Positions 34,350-46,547 of a DNA stretch of 64,000 nt are shown one piece after another. The DNA is taken from positions 156,065,085-156,129,084 of the forward strand of contig NC_039367.1 of NCBI RefSeq assembly GCF_003573695.1. Direction: 5' to 3'. Position 1 is the stretch's first letter; every line of letters starts with the position of its first letter. This stretch comes from Papaver somniferum. Lineage: Eukaryota; Streptophyta; Magnoliopsida; Ranunculales; Papaveraceae. Position numbers and translations under genes: made by a program. The notes beneath the pieces were generated by a model. It saw nothing but the letters and a program-made list of their open reading frames with translations. It was not told where the DNA came from and made no database searches.

Positions 34350-35238
34350 TGTATGCACATAATCCATCTCTCGACACGTGTCCAAAGACCTACACGTGGA
34401 AGGCATGCGGACCACTATACCAAGGGGCACTGAAACTAAGAACCACCGAGAAGTAGGGAAAGATTCCCTAAACATTACTTTACCCAATCTCAAGGATAAC
34501 TCAAATATCGACGGTAGGGGTTAAACATACTGACATGGTTGTGATGGGACCTGCATACCGCTGAGTGTCGCATGCAGACGACCCAACCACCCACATAAAA
34601 TGCCCTAACCATAGGGTACGTGTCAAGATATATAAGGAAGAGAATTCATCGATCCAGCGGTATCGACAACAGTCGCTGGGGGCATCGGTTTGGAACGAAG
34701 ACACCAGCGGGATTGGCACAAATAACAAGAAGATAAGATTTCAACGGTCTCTGACAAGAGACCCCGCATATTTTCCCTATAAATACCCTCCTCCTCTGAG
34801 AGAGAAGGGGGCGACCAATCTGTAAGAGTGAAGAGAAAACTAGGAGAGAGAAATAGGAAGAGTAAGTATGATTTCCATTTCCTCCATTATCGTATTTCAC
34901 TTAAAGTCATTCGACTTCATATGTAACCCTTCAACGCATAGTGAAACTCAACACCCCGTGGATGTAGGCCTTAGTGCTGAACCACGTAAATCTCTGTGTT
35001 ATTTTCAGCATTGTATTTACATTTTATTACTTATATCTGGATCGGTCATGCTTCGTAACCCTGTGGGATGATTGATCTAACTTAATCTCGACTAGACAAT
35101 GACGAGTCCAAAGACTCTGAGTCGATGAGTCATCGTGTTTATGCTATTTATAACCATCATATTGTGTATAACGTCTTTCATTTATGAATGCGAACATTGT
35201 TTGTGGACACGTGGACGCCTTCGTGATTTATGTGTTCA
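34350..35238 (+). repeat. 3' LTR of the Tat element
   Basis: Pairs with 14775-15660. Differences include scattered substitutions and small indels, such as extra bases near 34672 and a missing TTACA-like segment near 35003. After it, mTERF copy A coding resumes. Confidence 0.9.
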
Positions 35239-36151
35239 AATTATTAAACCTAGGGTTATTAGTTCCATGTTATACTCATCATTATCTAATAGGAAAGCTG
35301 CATATGATAATCTCATTACACAGAGGGTTAATTATTTGATAAATTCATGTGGATTATCTGAAAATAAAGCTATTAGTGTCTCTCAAAGAGCCGATTTCTA
35401 TGACACGGACGGACCAGATAAAGTTTTAGGGTTATTTAAAAAGTATGGTTTCACTAAACCACACATTACAAAACTCATCTCTAAGCATCCATCAATCCTC
35501 TCATCCACTGAGAAAATGAAAAAACCAAAGTTCAGCTCTAAACAGTCTGTCTCTAAGGATCCATCAATCCTCTCACCAACTGAGAAAATGATAAAACCAA
35601 AATTGGATTTTTTAAACTCTAAAGGACTACAAGGACTAAAACTTGCCAAGTTCATTTTAAAGGACCCAATTGTCTTGAGTCTAAGCTTAAAATCCTAGTT
35701 AATTCCTTCCTATGATATGTTTAAGAGTATTCTTCATACAGACGCAAATGTCATTAAAATCTTTGAACAACTTACTTGGATAAAATGGATTCTCAACCCA
35801 ACTATAGTTGAAAATTTTATCGTCAACCTAGAGCTTTTGAGATGTGAAGGTATCCCTCAGTCTACTGTTTTTGAGTATGTAGTCATCAATCTTAAGGAAT
35901 ATATGGAAGATGATGATAAATTTAAAAAGCTTGTGGAAAAGGCTAAGGGAATGGGTTTCGATCATTTACATAAAACATTTCTTGAAGCTGTAGACGTATT
36001 GATATCAATGAATGAAGCATCTTGGGAATCTAAAATGGATGTTTACAGGAGAGGGGGTTGGTCAGATGATCAAATTCTAACAGCATTCAAGAAATGTCCT
36101 CGTAGTATGGAGGCTTCAGAGAAGAAGATCCAAGACCTACCTCTGAAATGA

Positions 36152-36825
36152 ATCTCTTGAAGAGATGAACACGCGTTACTGGTATGCAGTGTTTTCCCCT
36201 TTTGTTTACTTGTTTATCTTTACAATTTTATCTCTATGGTTGTTTGTGCTTGTTTTTGTATTTTGGGAATCAAAATTGTGTCACCTCTCATGTATGAAAA
36301 ACATGATCACATATGTCATATAGTAGTTATTGTTTGCTTTATAGCCAGTAAGTTAATGTAGAATAATAACTTGATGTGAAGTCTGAACTCTGGCTATGAA
36401 ACACAAGGAATACTATTTTGGGCATGCTATGTTTGGTTTACTGATTAATTTTGGAAGTGTATGTACTACAACAAATTATACTGTCTCTCTTGTTTAGGCG
36501 AGAGTCGAGATAGCCGAAAAATCCAGTTAGTTTCTTGTATGAACACTTATGAGTTCTAGTACACGTCCATTTTGGTGGTCCAGAAAAGGCATTTTGGTGG
36601 TCCAGAAAACACAAGGAGTACTTATGAGTCGAGATAACATATTATACTGTCTATCATCGTTGAATTGCGCCTAGGAAAGGCATACTAGCAAAGGCATGTC
36701 TGAACCGGGTGTACATCCATTTTGGTGGTCGCTTGTACACGTCCCTACTAGTCTTTGAGCTGAAATCCAATCTGACCATATGTTTATTATTATGACTAGG
36801 TGCCCGGTTATCATAATTTTAATCT
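36152..36825. other. mTERF copy A 3' flank with short repeats
   Basis: 36178-36430 matches 37004-37260, a repeated 3'-untranslated module. 36569-36615 holds a tandem CATTTTGGTGGTCCAGAAAA. No gene is supported. Confidence 0.6.
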
Positions 36826-36925
36826 CATAAGGTCTGATTGAGGAAAATGTTTCTCTGAGTAATGGTAAATAAGTCCTTTCCGGACAAGTTTGTGAAACCA
36901 TATGATCAAGAAGCTCCTGATCATT
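36826..36925 (+). pseudogene. mTERF C-terminal fragment (copy A')
   Basis: GLIEENVSLSNG, then in another frame NKSFPDKFVKPYDQEAPDH and a stop at about 36925. It corresponds to the C-terminus missing from copy A and is followed by its own copy of the 3' module at 37004-37260. It is therefore a separate, mostly deleted gene copy or a rearranged end. Confidence 0.65.
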
Positions 36926-37003
36926 GATAAAGGTATTCCAAGGTCAGTTGAGTTACTAAGAGCTACTTTGAAATGACGCATTAAAAGTGATGTTTACGCT
37001 TTT

Positions 37004-37260
37004 CTGGGATGCAGTGTTTCATATTTTTGTTTGCTCGTCACCTCTTTAACGTACGTTTTAGCTCTATGTCTGTTTTGTTACTTTGGAAATGAATATTGCC
37101 TCACCTCCCATGTATGTAAAACATGACCATTTGTATGTCATGTAGTAGTTGTTATTTTCTTTATCATCAGTAAATTAATGTAGAACAACTAGTTGATGTG
37201 AAGTTCGAATTCTGGCTGTGAAACAAAAGAAAATGTATTTTGGGGATGGTATATATGTGT
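37004..37260. repeat. duplicated mTERF 3' module
   Basis: Shares GCAGTGTTT..., CACCTC(C/T)CATGTATG, GTTAATGTAGAA-like and TGATGTGAAG segments with 36178-36430. A third, shorter copy is at 42990-43095 (CTTTATCATCAGTAAGTTAA). These mark the downstream ends of successive mTERF units. Confidence 0.65.
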
Positions 37261-37587
37261 ATTGTAATGTTATTGCCTACTTTGTTTTTAACCTTACTTC
37301 GTGTTGCATGTATGGATTTTGAAGATACGGAACCGTGAAAGCATATTGATGTCCATGTCAGAGAAATGATGTATTTTTCTTAATGTTCATTGGACCTAAG
37401 GTTTTCCAAGGGTTGAATCAAACGCAGAAGATAGATTGAAACTTCAGAAGCACGGGCGACATCATGTAGAAGATAAAAACGTTTTATCTGGGTAAAATAT
37501 GGACATCTGCTCAGTGGTCATGGTACTTCTGTTAAACGGCAAGAATTCCTCCTCAAGATCTTCTCAGTGCTCATGGTACTTCTGTTG

Positions 37588-40500
37588 TAGTTGTTTTGAG
37601 AAAGGTCACAAATGAATTCACTTATCTAAAAAGAAGAGTTACAATGTATTTATAAAGCAGACAGAGTTAACGGTAACTCAAGATTCTGTTAGACAGTTGT
37701 TGACAGCTCACTAGACAATACTGATAACCAATAATATAGACACAGGTGGACTCTATCAGTTACAGTTAGAATAACTAACTCAGATAAGCTGAGTGATTGT
37801 CTTAATGAGACATAAATGTCTGAAACAGAATCTGAATATCCTCAATTACCCTCCCTCAAGCAAAGGAGGCGGCATCACCTGAAGCTTGTGTTTTAGAAAA
37901 TCAAATCTTGGAGCAGCCAAACCCTTGGTAAGGATATCAACAATCTGAGCATCAGTAGAGATGTACTGGACCTGCAAAGTATCATTGTGCACTAGCTCCC
38001 TGACAAAGTGATAGTCAATAGCCAAATGCTTCATGCGGCTGTGAAATACTGGATTAGAAGCAAGTGTTATAGAACGTTTGTTGTCACACAGAACAAGAGG
38101 AGCATCAGGTATAAAAATATGCAGATCCCTGAGAAGATGACACAGCCAAACAACCTCAGCTGCTGTGGAAGCCAGAGATATGTACTCAGCTTCAGTACTT
38201 GATCTAGCAATAGTCTCCTGTTTCTTAGATGACCATGACACAGGATTGCCACCAAAAAAGATACAATATCCACTTGTTGATCGTCTAGTGGTAGGATCTC
38301 CATCCCAGTCAGCATCAGTAAAACCATGTAGAGCATTAAACCCATTACCAAAGAACAAACCATGACCCAAAGTTCCCTTAATGTATATAAGTATTCGCTT
38401 AGCAGCAAGAAGATGAGAAGTTGTTGGGGAGTACATAAACTGGCAAACCTGGTTTACGGCATAACAAATTTCAGGCCTGGTCCAAGTTAAGTATCGAAGA
38501 GCACCAACAATAGATCTAAACTCAGTTGGATTGGGTAGTAAGTCACCATCATCCTGAGTGAGTTTGAAAGAAGAAGGACATGGAGTAGAACAAGGTTTAA
38601 CCCCAATCATATTAGTCTTCTGAAAGAGTTCTAAAGCATACTTAGTCTGTGAAATAAATAGACCAGCAGAAGACCGTTTTACCTCTAGACCAAGAAAGTA
38701 GTGTAGTGTGCCTAAATCCTTGACTGGAAATTTGGTTTGTAGTTGAGTAATAACGAGGTTGCAAAATGATGCTGAGCTACCAGTGATTATAATGTCATCA
38801 ACATAGACTAGGATGACAGTAAGTTGATTATCATGATAATCAATGAATAAAGAGGAATCAGCCAGTGAAGGGATGAAACCAAGCTCAAGGAGAACATCAA
38901 CTAACCTTTCATACCAGGCGCAGGGAGATTGTTTAAGACCATAAAGAGACCTGTTCAACTTACACACCCAATCTGGATGATCTGCATCAACAAAACCAGG
39001 GGGGTTGTTGCATGAAAACATCTTCTTTTAATGATCCATGTAAGAAGGCATTTCTCACGTCTAATTGCTTTAGAGTCCAATCCTTATTAACAGCCAAAGA
39101 AAGAACAAGTATAATGGTGGTTGGTTTGACTACGGGACTAAATGTATCATTGTAGTCAAAACCTTCTACTTGAGTATACCCTTTGGCTACCAATCTGGCT
39201 TTATGCTTATTAATAGTACCATCAGATTTTCTTTGATTCTAAACACCCATTTACACCTACCACATTTTGAGAAGATTCAGGTGGAACTAAGCTCCAAGTG
39301 TCAGCATCCTTCAAAGCTTGATTTTCATTTTTGAGAGCAACCTGCCACTGGGGAATTTTATTTTCCTGAGCAAAAGTAGTAGGAACTGTAGTATTCAGAA
39401 TATCCAAATATGTTGTAGGAAGTATGTGTTTAGTTGCAAGATATACTTTAGGCCTAAAGATGCCATGTTCAGATCTTGTGGTCATAGAATGAGTAGAAGT
39501 GCTAGAAGAATAATCTGAAGAAGTAGAACATGCAGAAATAGCTGGTGTAGAAGTAGCTGCTGCAGAAGTAGTTGATGCAGAAGACAGATCAGCAACTGAA
39601 GTACAAATATCAGCAGAGCAAGTAAAAACTTGAGTAGTTGGAGATGAAGTAACTCTTATGAAGATTGTGGCAGATCAGGAAGGACAATATCAGCAGAAGT
39701 ATTTGAATATGTAGTCCTAATGGCAGAAGTAGGCATGTCCAAACCACAAGTAGATGACAAACCAGCTGATAAGAAAGGAAACTTATGCTCATTAAATTCC
39801 ACATGTCAGGATACATATATTTTCCAGAATCCATATCTAAACACCTATATCCTTTTGATGATTGCTATATCCCAGAAAGACACAAGATTTGCTTCTTGGT
39901 TCAAGCTTGCTGGTAGTATAGGGTTTGATCCAAGGGAAACACAAACATCCAAAGGTTCTTAAGAACATGTAGTCTGGTTTCTTGTGAAATAAAGATTCAA
40001 AAGGATAAACCATCTGAAGAGATCTTACTGGAAGTCTATTAATCACATAATTAGCTGCAGTTAAAGCTTCTACCCAAAATTTGTCAGGAACACCAGACTG
40101 AATTAAAAAGGCTCTTGTAATATCCAATAAATGTCTGTGTTTGGATTCTGCAACACCATTCTGCTCTGGTGTGTTGGGACATGTCAGTTCATGCCCAATA
40201 CCATTCTCTTGAAGAAAATCACCCAATTCATAATTGAAAAATTCTCCACCCCCATCAGTTGTTAACATTTTTATAGTTGTTGAGAAAAAATTCTCAACAA
40301 AGGCTTTAAAATGTTTGAAGATAATCTTGAAATCTGATTTAGCAGAAAGAGGATAGATCCAACAAAACTTTGTAAAATCATCCACTATATTAACATAAAA
40401 TTTGTAACCAGAGACAAATATAATTGCAGGACCCCAGACATCTAAATGTAGTAATTGCAGAGGAGAAGTGCTAGCAGAAGTGGAAAGTGTGAAAGGTAGC

Positions 40501-42473
40501 TTATGACTTCTAGCAAGCTTACAATCATTACAGAATAAAGGTTCATGAACAGACACAGGTAAAGACAAAGCCCTACAAACTTTATTCATGGTCTGAAAAG
40601 AGGGATGACCTAATCGTTTATGCCATATATCAGAAGAAACTTTAATACAGGACAAAGCAGTTGGAGGTGGTGAAGTAATTGGTTGGACTTGACAATGCAG
40701 TGGATATAATCCTCCTTTACTCTTCCCCTTGAACAATGTCTTCTGAGAGAAAAGATCCTTTGCAACATAATCAGAAGGTGTGAAGGTGAGTGAACAATTA
40801 TTGTCACTAGTAAACTGATGGACAGATACCAAATTCTGAGCACACTTAGGAACATGTAACACATTGTTCAAAGAAAAAGATTTATCTTGAAGAATTAAAT
40901 TTGAATTACTAATGTGAGAAATTGCCATACCTTCACCATTGGCAGTGGAAATTTGAGCAGAACCATCATAAGAAATGGATGGATAATATTCATCGATATT
41001 GTGTGTGAGATGATTGGTGGCACCAGAATCAATATACAGGGATTCTCACTAAGTATATTAGCACTTGCAAGCATGGCAGATAAATTCTGTGGAGGATCAC
41101 GGCCTTGATAAGAAAAATTCATGCGCTGAAAACATTCAATAGCAGTATGTCCAACTTTAGAGCAGATTTGACAGATGATTCGAGCGGCCGGTGCAGTTGT
41201 TCTATGTGCACATCCATCAGTATAAGAGGATGGACGAAAAATAGGAGTGAATGAAGAATGCGAACCAACTCTGAAAGATGAACTACCACGACCACGACCT
41301 CTAAAATTAGGATGAAAAGATGGGCGAAAACCTCTGAATTGACCTTGAGAAGTAGATGCTAAGAAAGCCTTAGATTCAGCATCATGTCTAAGAGCAGCAT
41401 TACGCTCAGATAATATTATCTCCTCACTTAAGAGTAAGCTATGTAATTCCCTAAAGGTAACAGGTGGAGAGAGAATTCGAATGGAAGTAGAAAAAGCATG
41501 ATAATCTGGTCCAAGACCACCTAAAACTGTAACTAGAAGTTCATCATCTGAAATTCTAGATCCACAAGCATCTAATTGATTGGAGAGCTTCTCGATTTCA
41601 GAAATGTAGGTAGAAACTTTAGAGGATCCTAGACGCATATTCTGTAATTGAGTATGTAATTGAATCGTATGAGCAGAGGAAGAGGCACCAAACCTTTTAT
41701 GGAGATTATCCCATAATTCCTTTGATGTGGAGCAAGTAGCGACATGAACGATAACAGAAGCAGAAATTAAAGCATTAAGGAGGATAAGAACACACGTATC
41801 TTCATCCTGCCAAGTAGAGAAATTCTGATTCACAGTTGATGCAGATCTTGTACTAGAAGTAATACATTGAGATGGACACGGATTAGTACCATCTACATAG
41901 CCAAGAACACGAAATTTTCGAAGAACCGGAGTAATTAACGATTTCCAGGTTAAGAAATTGTCATCTTGAAGCTTCAAAGGTATAACATTTGCAAGAGTAT
42001 GAAGGGGTACAAATGTGATTGAAGATGAAGATGATTCAATCAGTCTTGACATTGTGAAATTGAATAAGATCAGAAATTGAAATTGAAGAAGGTAAGAGTA
42101 CAAGATTTGATTTTCAATCTGAAGAAACTGAAAATTGAAAAATTTATTATGATTGCGGAAGATGATCGAACCAAGAAACCAATTGAAGATTTGGTTTCAA
42201 TCTAATACCATAGTTGTTTTGAGAAAGGTCACAGATGAATTCACTTATCTGAAAAGAAGAGTTACAATGTCTTTATAAAGCAGACAGAGTTAACGGTAAC
42301 TCAAGATTCTGTTAGACAGTTGTCGACAACTCACTAGACAATATTGATAACTAATAATACAGACACAGGTGGATTCTATCAGTTACAGTTAGAATAACTA
42401 ACTCGGATAAGCTGAGTGATTGTCTTAATGAGACATAAATGTCTGAAACAGAATCTTTGAATATCCTCAATTA
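37588..42473 (-). mobile_element. Ty1/Copia retrotransposon 1, minus strand
   Basis: LTRs 37588-37848 and 42211-42473 (261 and 263 bp) lie between perfect 5-bp target duplications TGTTG (37583-37587 and 42474-42478). The primer site on the minus strand, TGGTATTAGATTG, begins directly at the LTR edge (42210). The polypurine tract TTGAGGGAGGG abuts the other LTR. With these borders the LTR starts and ends in TA rather than TG...CA. Order gag-protease-integrase-RT-RNase H is that of Copia. The LTRs differ at roughly a dozen positions. It lies in spacer between mTERF copies. Confidence 0.9.
37846..42052 (-). pseudogene. Copia 1 gag-pol, frameshifted
   Basis: From ATG 42052 (MSRLIESSSS): gag (DNFLTWKSLITPVLRKF, then YISEIEKLSNQLDACG) and a CCHC knuckle (CQICSKVGHTAIEC). 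After a frameshift near 41045 the protease region follows. Next is GAG-pre-integrase and integrase (WHKRLGHPSFQTM, LHLDVWGPA, MLTTDGGGEFF, CPNTPEQNGVAESKHRH), which ends at a stop near 39837. RT is in pieces: 39485-39222, 39193-38987 ([20 protein letters not shown]) and 39021-37846 (YGLKQSPCAWYERL, VYVDDIIITG). RNase H (TSGYCIFFGGNPVSWSSKKQ) follows. It would encode the Copia replication proteins. At least four frame breaks mean this copy is inactive. Confidence 0.85.
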
Positions 42474-42478
42474 TGTTG

Positions 42479-42889
42479 AGCTGTATGAATTTCTCCTCAC
42501 ACTCACCAACAGATATATCACTGCCAGGAATGCGGCAACATCTCGAATATGAGACGTGATAATATGCACAAGGAGGTGGTAAGATTAGTGTGGTCTATAT
42601 TGTCATTTTTGTGATTTTTCAGAGTAGAAGCATTAATGTGTAAGCATGTTCAACACATCAAAGATATAAAGTCATCTATGCTTTATTGATATATATATAT
42701 GCAAACAATAGACTAAAGATTATAGTTGGACAAGAGTCGGAACATTTTGACTCACGATCACTTGACTAAAGTTTAGCACTAACACTTCAATTTTTGGGGC
42801 AATAAGATGATGGTATTCTCTTGGTTGGCTGTAAAAAAGACGACGGTATTACGGACTATGAGATAATCTAAGGATCCGGAGTTTGACTC
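42479..42889. other. spacer before mTERF copy B
   Basis: No ORF recognised. A short (AT)n run lies near 42690-42700. The sequence leads into the promoter of copy B. Confidence 0.5.
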
Positions 42890-42897
42890 TATAAATA
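42890..42897 (+). promoter_or_regulatory. TATA box of mTERF copy B
   Basis: TATAAATA lies 89 bp before ATG 42979 and is followed by GGGTTCTTCACTC, as in copy A. The core promoter appears undamaged although the gene body is gone. Confidence 0.6.
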
Positions 42898-42978
42898 GCA
42901 ATAAGACGATTAGGGTTCTTCACTCCGTTTCTTCCTTTGTACTCTTTCTTATTCCTTTTGTGGCAAAAATAGCTGAAA

Positions 42979-43110
42979 ATGTTTCGATCCATGGAATGGT
43001 TGTTGTTTGCTTTATCATCAGTAAGTTAATGTAGAACAACTTTATGTGAAGTCTGAATTCTTGCTGTGATACAGAAGGCAATATATATTTCTGGCATGGG
43101 ATGGATGGTT
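42979..43110 (+). pseudogene. mTERF copy B: start codon fused to 3' module
   Basis: ATG at 42979 reads MFRSM as in copy A. After about 15 bases it jumps into the 3' module (TTGCTTTATCATCAGTAAG...) normally found beyond the stop codon. Nearly all of the coding sequence is therefore deleted. A frame of 16 codons remains. The leader and TATA box are kept. Confidence 0.7.
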
Positions 43111-44330
43111 TGTTGATTAATTTAGTAACGATGTATGTACTAGTGTATTAGACCGCAGCCCATGTGTAGGCAATTAAGGCAACAGTCCAGATAAGCTGAA
43201 GAATCATGTTAATTGCTTGTGTGAACAATTGAGTTCTTCGTTGGAGAACCCTGTCAAAATAGTACAATGATAATGCCATCGAATTAATACTTCGTTATTT
43301 TGCTATGTTAGATGGAAGTGCTAACACACACATCAAAGACCTTGATCATATTTTATGAATTGAATTTCTTAGGAAAAGTAATTCAAGAATTACGCTTAAT
43401 CTAGTTTAGGGTTGAGTGGGTTAGAATTTTGATTGAACTGTGCTAGGATGGTGTATTGACAACTGACTCGGGTATATTCTTTGTTATGTTGGGCAACTAA
43501 GCTTCCCGTTGTATATAGTGACGTTCAAGTAACGCTATAAGGTCTCTGCATTTTCTTTTAATATGTCTAACATTTGAAATGGTGACATTGAAATTATAAT
43601 TCTTTACGTTGCAAGTGACTTAACTGGAACTAGAACAACTACGGTGAAACAAACAAGCTGTGTGTATGCGAAAGTTCTATACATGCTACTTGACAACGCT
43701 AATACCAAAAGCTGGGTGTTAAGAGGGTATTAATTTGTAACTAACTTGCAAGCGTTTTGTTGGTGCAGTAGCTTTTTTGCTTTACTCTCGTTCGAATCGT
43801 ATGAATTTAGTAAATAACTTTTGCATTTTCCTGAGTATAAATTTTGCTTCTGCAAATATGTTAAACAATGCGTTGAGACTTGAGACAAATTTTGTAAATT
43901 GATTCTCACTGACCACTGTACTGTACTATTAGGCTTTCAATACCTGGTCACATTGATTTACCATGTCTAGCAATGTAAAATAAGCTTGGAAATTATCGAG
44001 AGTAAGTCTTTGGTTGAGCAAGTAGAACCACATATACGACAGGAATATCAAGTAGTTTTTCCAACTCCATTTCGGGCTCATAGTAATGAATTGGGTGTAC
44101 ATTTATTTTGGTAGACATCCTCTGCACGCCCCTATGCAGACACAGCTGGAAAACGCCGCCACACTGGCGACATCAAACCCCGTAATTTTATCCTCTTGCA
44201 CATAGATACTACCATGTACTGGTGGAGAAAATTTGATCAAATTGATTTGTCTACTGGTTCAGTACCAATATTTAATTTTGACCTGAGTCAACATAGGTTG
44301 ACTATTTGACTCTATAACAACAATGATAGG
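43111..44330. other. mTERF unit spacer
   Basis: 43545-43800 (ATTTGAAATGGTGACATTGAA, AGCTGG(G/A)TGTTAAGAGGG, GCTTTTTTGC) matches 54900-55120 downstream of copy C. The 3' flank is thus part of the tandem unit. No gene is supported. Confidence 0.6.
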
Positions 44331-44560
44331 ATGGGCATAAAAATCACAATTGAGAAATTGAATTTAGGGTTCTTCACTCAGTCTGTTTTCCCTCTTTCTT
44401 ACTCTGAAATATTTCCATCCATATGTTGCAAAGTAGGATCAAATCTCCAAACGAAGATCACCGTAAGTGGACAACCTTCTCCATCACCAACGGCAAGTCG
44501 GTATATTCTCTTCACATTTCAAAATCCAAATGTTTTTGCGGATAAATTTAGGTTTAATTC

Positions 44561-44925
44561 TGATATAGTACATCTTTCTCTGTATCACCAATGATTGTTG
44601 ATCCTTTTCTTCTGCATCAACTGTAACAGTTGACCTCATGCTTATAGATCAACTATGACTGTTGATCCCTTACGTCAGTTTAAGTTAGTTTGCTTCGCAA
44701 GTATTTCCTTTTCTAGTTTACGTCAAACTCTTTCCTTTAATCAGTTCGTGTAATTCTATGTAAAGGCTGGGACTCTTGTTTACAAGACACATCTTATTAT
44801 CAATATTATTATCAAGTTTGTTTATCAATCTTTTACCTTAGAATCTTGATCCTAGAATCAGTTTTCTATTAAGTTTCTGACGAAACTTAAACCTATCCCT
44901 GTTACCCCTGTTCTGTGCTTCACTA
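44561..44925 (+). repeat. 5' LTR of Gypsy 2
   Basis: 365 bp, rich in inverted CAAC/GTTG motifs (GTTGATCC, CAACTGTAACAGTTG, GATCAAC). A TATGTAAAGGC segment near 44759 corresponds to TATATAAAGGC in the 3' copy, a probable TATA box. Confidence 0.85.
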
Positions 44926-45034
44926 GTTGGTATCAGATACAGATTTTTTATATTTTTATCTAGAAACAGATCCATAAACCCGCTTCCGCAAACTCAACAC
45001 CCAATTATTATTCAATGTAAAAGGCTGAAATCGA

Positions 45035-46547
45035 AGCTATGATGAAAGAACTCTTGAAACCTCTTCAAACTTCCATTTAAACTAATGCAACAAACGTCAA
45101 ACCTCTAACAAAATCTTTCGAAAAGAAGCTTGGGAAGATTGATGATTTAGAGAAGAAGTTAGAATCACATGCAGGTTACATGGTCATGATTTCTAAACAT
45201 GTAGGTATGGATGACAAAGAGATGCCTGGTTTAACCGATGATAAGGATGCAGAAGAAACGAACACTGAAGGACCTAAAGATGATGAAACCAAAAAAATTA
45301 AACCTTCTTTTACTCAGAATGGATAATATTCCTGAGAATATTTCCCATAACCTTAACCACAGGGAACCTTTGGAAGGTTATTTTAACAAAAACAAAGATT
45401 ACCGTACCCCTCAACTATGATGAAGATGACAAAGCTGAAGAACTCAAAGAGAAACAATGGGTTGATGAAAAACGATTAAAATCTGGTATGAATTCTTATG
45501 GAACTTTACCAGAATATAAGTTGAAGGATGATATACCTAGTTTTCATGGTGGTTTACATATTGAAGACTTGTTGGATTGGTTTTATGAAGTCGATTCCTT
45601 TTTCACTTTCATGGAAGTTCCTGAATCTTCTCAAGTTAAACTGGTAGCTTATAAATTAAAAGGTGGAGCTGCATCTTGGTGGGAAAAACTCGGTAAAGAT
45701 CGACGCAATGCTCATAAACCTCCTATACGTACATGGCAAAGAATGAGAAAATTGCTAAGAGATAAATTCTTACCTAGAGAGTATATGCAACAACTTTTTA
45801 TTAAGCTGCAGAACTGTCGACAAGGGGCAAGATTAGTTGAAGTTTACTTTGCCGAGTTCTATGCTTTAGTTGCTTGTAACCAATTGAATGAAACTGAAGA
45901 GCAATTAGTTGCACCTTCTATAGCTGGTTTGAACAATTTAATTCAACAGGGACTGACAGTCTGTGTTTACAATGGTTGAAGCCATCCAACAATCTATTAG
46001 AGTTGAAAGGCGTGTACTCAGTACCTCTAGACAAGGAACTCCACGTCAAGCTCGTTATCAACACTTTTATAAAACTGCCAGACCATATAATTATTCTTAT
46101 GGTTACCAGGGTGAAAAGGGATCAACAGTCGTTGTTGATCCATCCTCACAGGGATCAACTGTCTTTGTTGATCCACATGAAAGAAGTGCAAACCAACCAT
46201 ATCAGCAAAAACAACCTACTTGTGTTCCTTCAGAACCTGCTCCTATAATGCATATCTCATCTGCTAAGCCACCTCAGTCTCCTCCACAACGAAATTTTGT
46301 TCGAAATACTAGAGGTAATCAGTTTCAACAAGATTTTACACCATTATCTAAACCCTCTAACCCTTATTCAAAATTTCGAGGAGATAAATGTAACAAGTGC
46401 AACCAAACTGGCCATACTTCTAGTGATTGTCGCAAATTCCATGCTTACATTAATGAAACTTCAGACGAAACACAAGAAGAAGAAGCATTAGGAGATGATG
46501 AATTATTTTATCTTCAAGAACTTCTCCCCAATAATAAAGTTAGTTGA
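45035..46547 (+). pseudogene. gag: Gypsy 2 gag, broken
   Basis: An N-terminal coiled-coil-like part (MMKELLKPLQ, KLGKIDDLEKKLESH) has stops near 45077 and 45323. The capsid region starts at 45488 (LKDDIPSFHGGLHIEDLLDW, LKGGAASWWEKL, RQGARLVEVYFAEFYALVA). A frameshift near 45975 leads into MVEAIQQSIRVERRV and a CCHC knuckle (CNKCNQTGHTSSDC, near 46390-46432). Two 23-bp hairpins at 46119 and 46152 encode the GSTVVVDPS and GSTVFVDPH segments. It is the particle protein of the element. Confidence 0.8.
46119..46174. repeat. paired 23-bp hairpins in gag
   Basis: GGATCAAC-7 nt-GTTGATCC occurs at 46119-46141 and 46152-46174, both with perfect 8-bp arms. The same design is at 48463-48485 in the 3' LTR and, with one mismatch, at 44646-44668 in the 5' LTR. 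Confidence 0.9.

Larger units (their letters stand above)
14775..35238 (+). mobile_element. Ty3/Gypsy (Tat-type) LTR retrotransposon with nested LARD
   Basis: Two LTRs of about 887 bp (14775-15660 and 34350-35238) start TGTATGCACATAATCC and end near ATGTG(G/T)TCA. Order inside is: primer-binding site, leader with tandem repeats, gag, protease, reverse transcriptase, first part of RNase H, nested element, rest of RNase H, integrase, a long antisense gene, polypurine tract, 3' LTR. The zinc-knuckle-like EYCDYHCFNGHPTEKC and the RT signature YVDDMLVKS fit the Tat lineage, as does an extra ORF after pol. Every coding part carries stops or frameshifts, and the LTRs differ at many positions, so the insertion is not recent. 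It lies in codon 41 of mTERF copy A, in the same orientation. Confidence 0.88.
14655..36151 (+). pseudogene. mTERF gene copy A, split by a 20-kb retrotransposon
   Basis: The ATG at 14655 opens a basic, Ser/Thr-containing N-terminus (MFRSIYCQLGANLKR...), plausible as an organelle transit peptide. It runs 40 codons to 14774. A Tat-type Gypsy then fills 14775-35238. Coding resumes in the matching phase at 35243 (IKPRVISSMLYSS...). mTERF-like repeats follow: SCGLSENKAISVSQ, VLGLFKKYGFTKPHITKLIS, LKLAKFILKDP, LLRCEGIPQSTVFEYV and WESKMDVYRRGGWSDDQILTAF. A TAG at 35696-35698 interrupts the frame. It then continues to a stop at 36151, short of the family C-terminus. The bases next to the element are CATT on the left and AATT on the right, consistent with a mutated 4-bp target duplication. 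mTERF proteins regulate organellar transcription or RNA processing. This copy is inactivated three ways. Confidence 0.85.
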
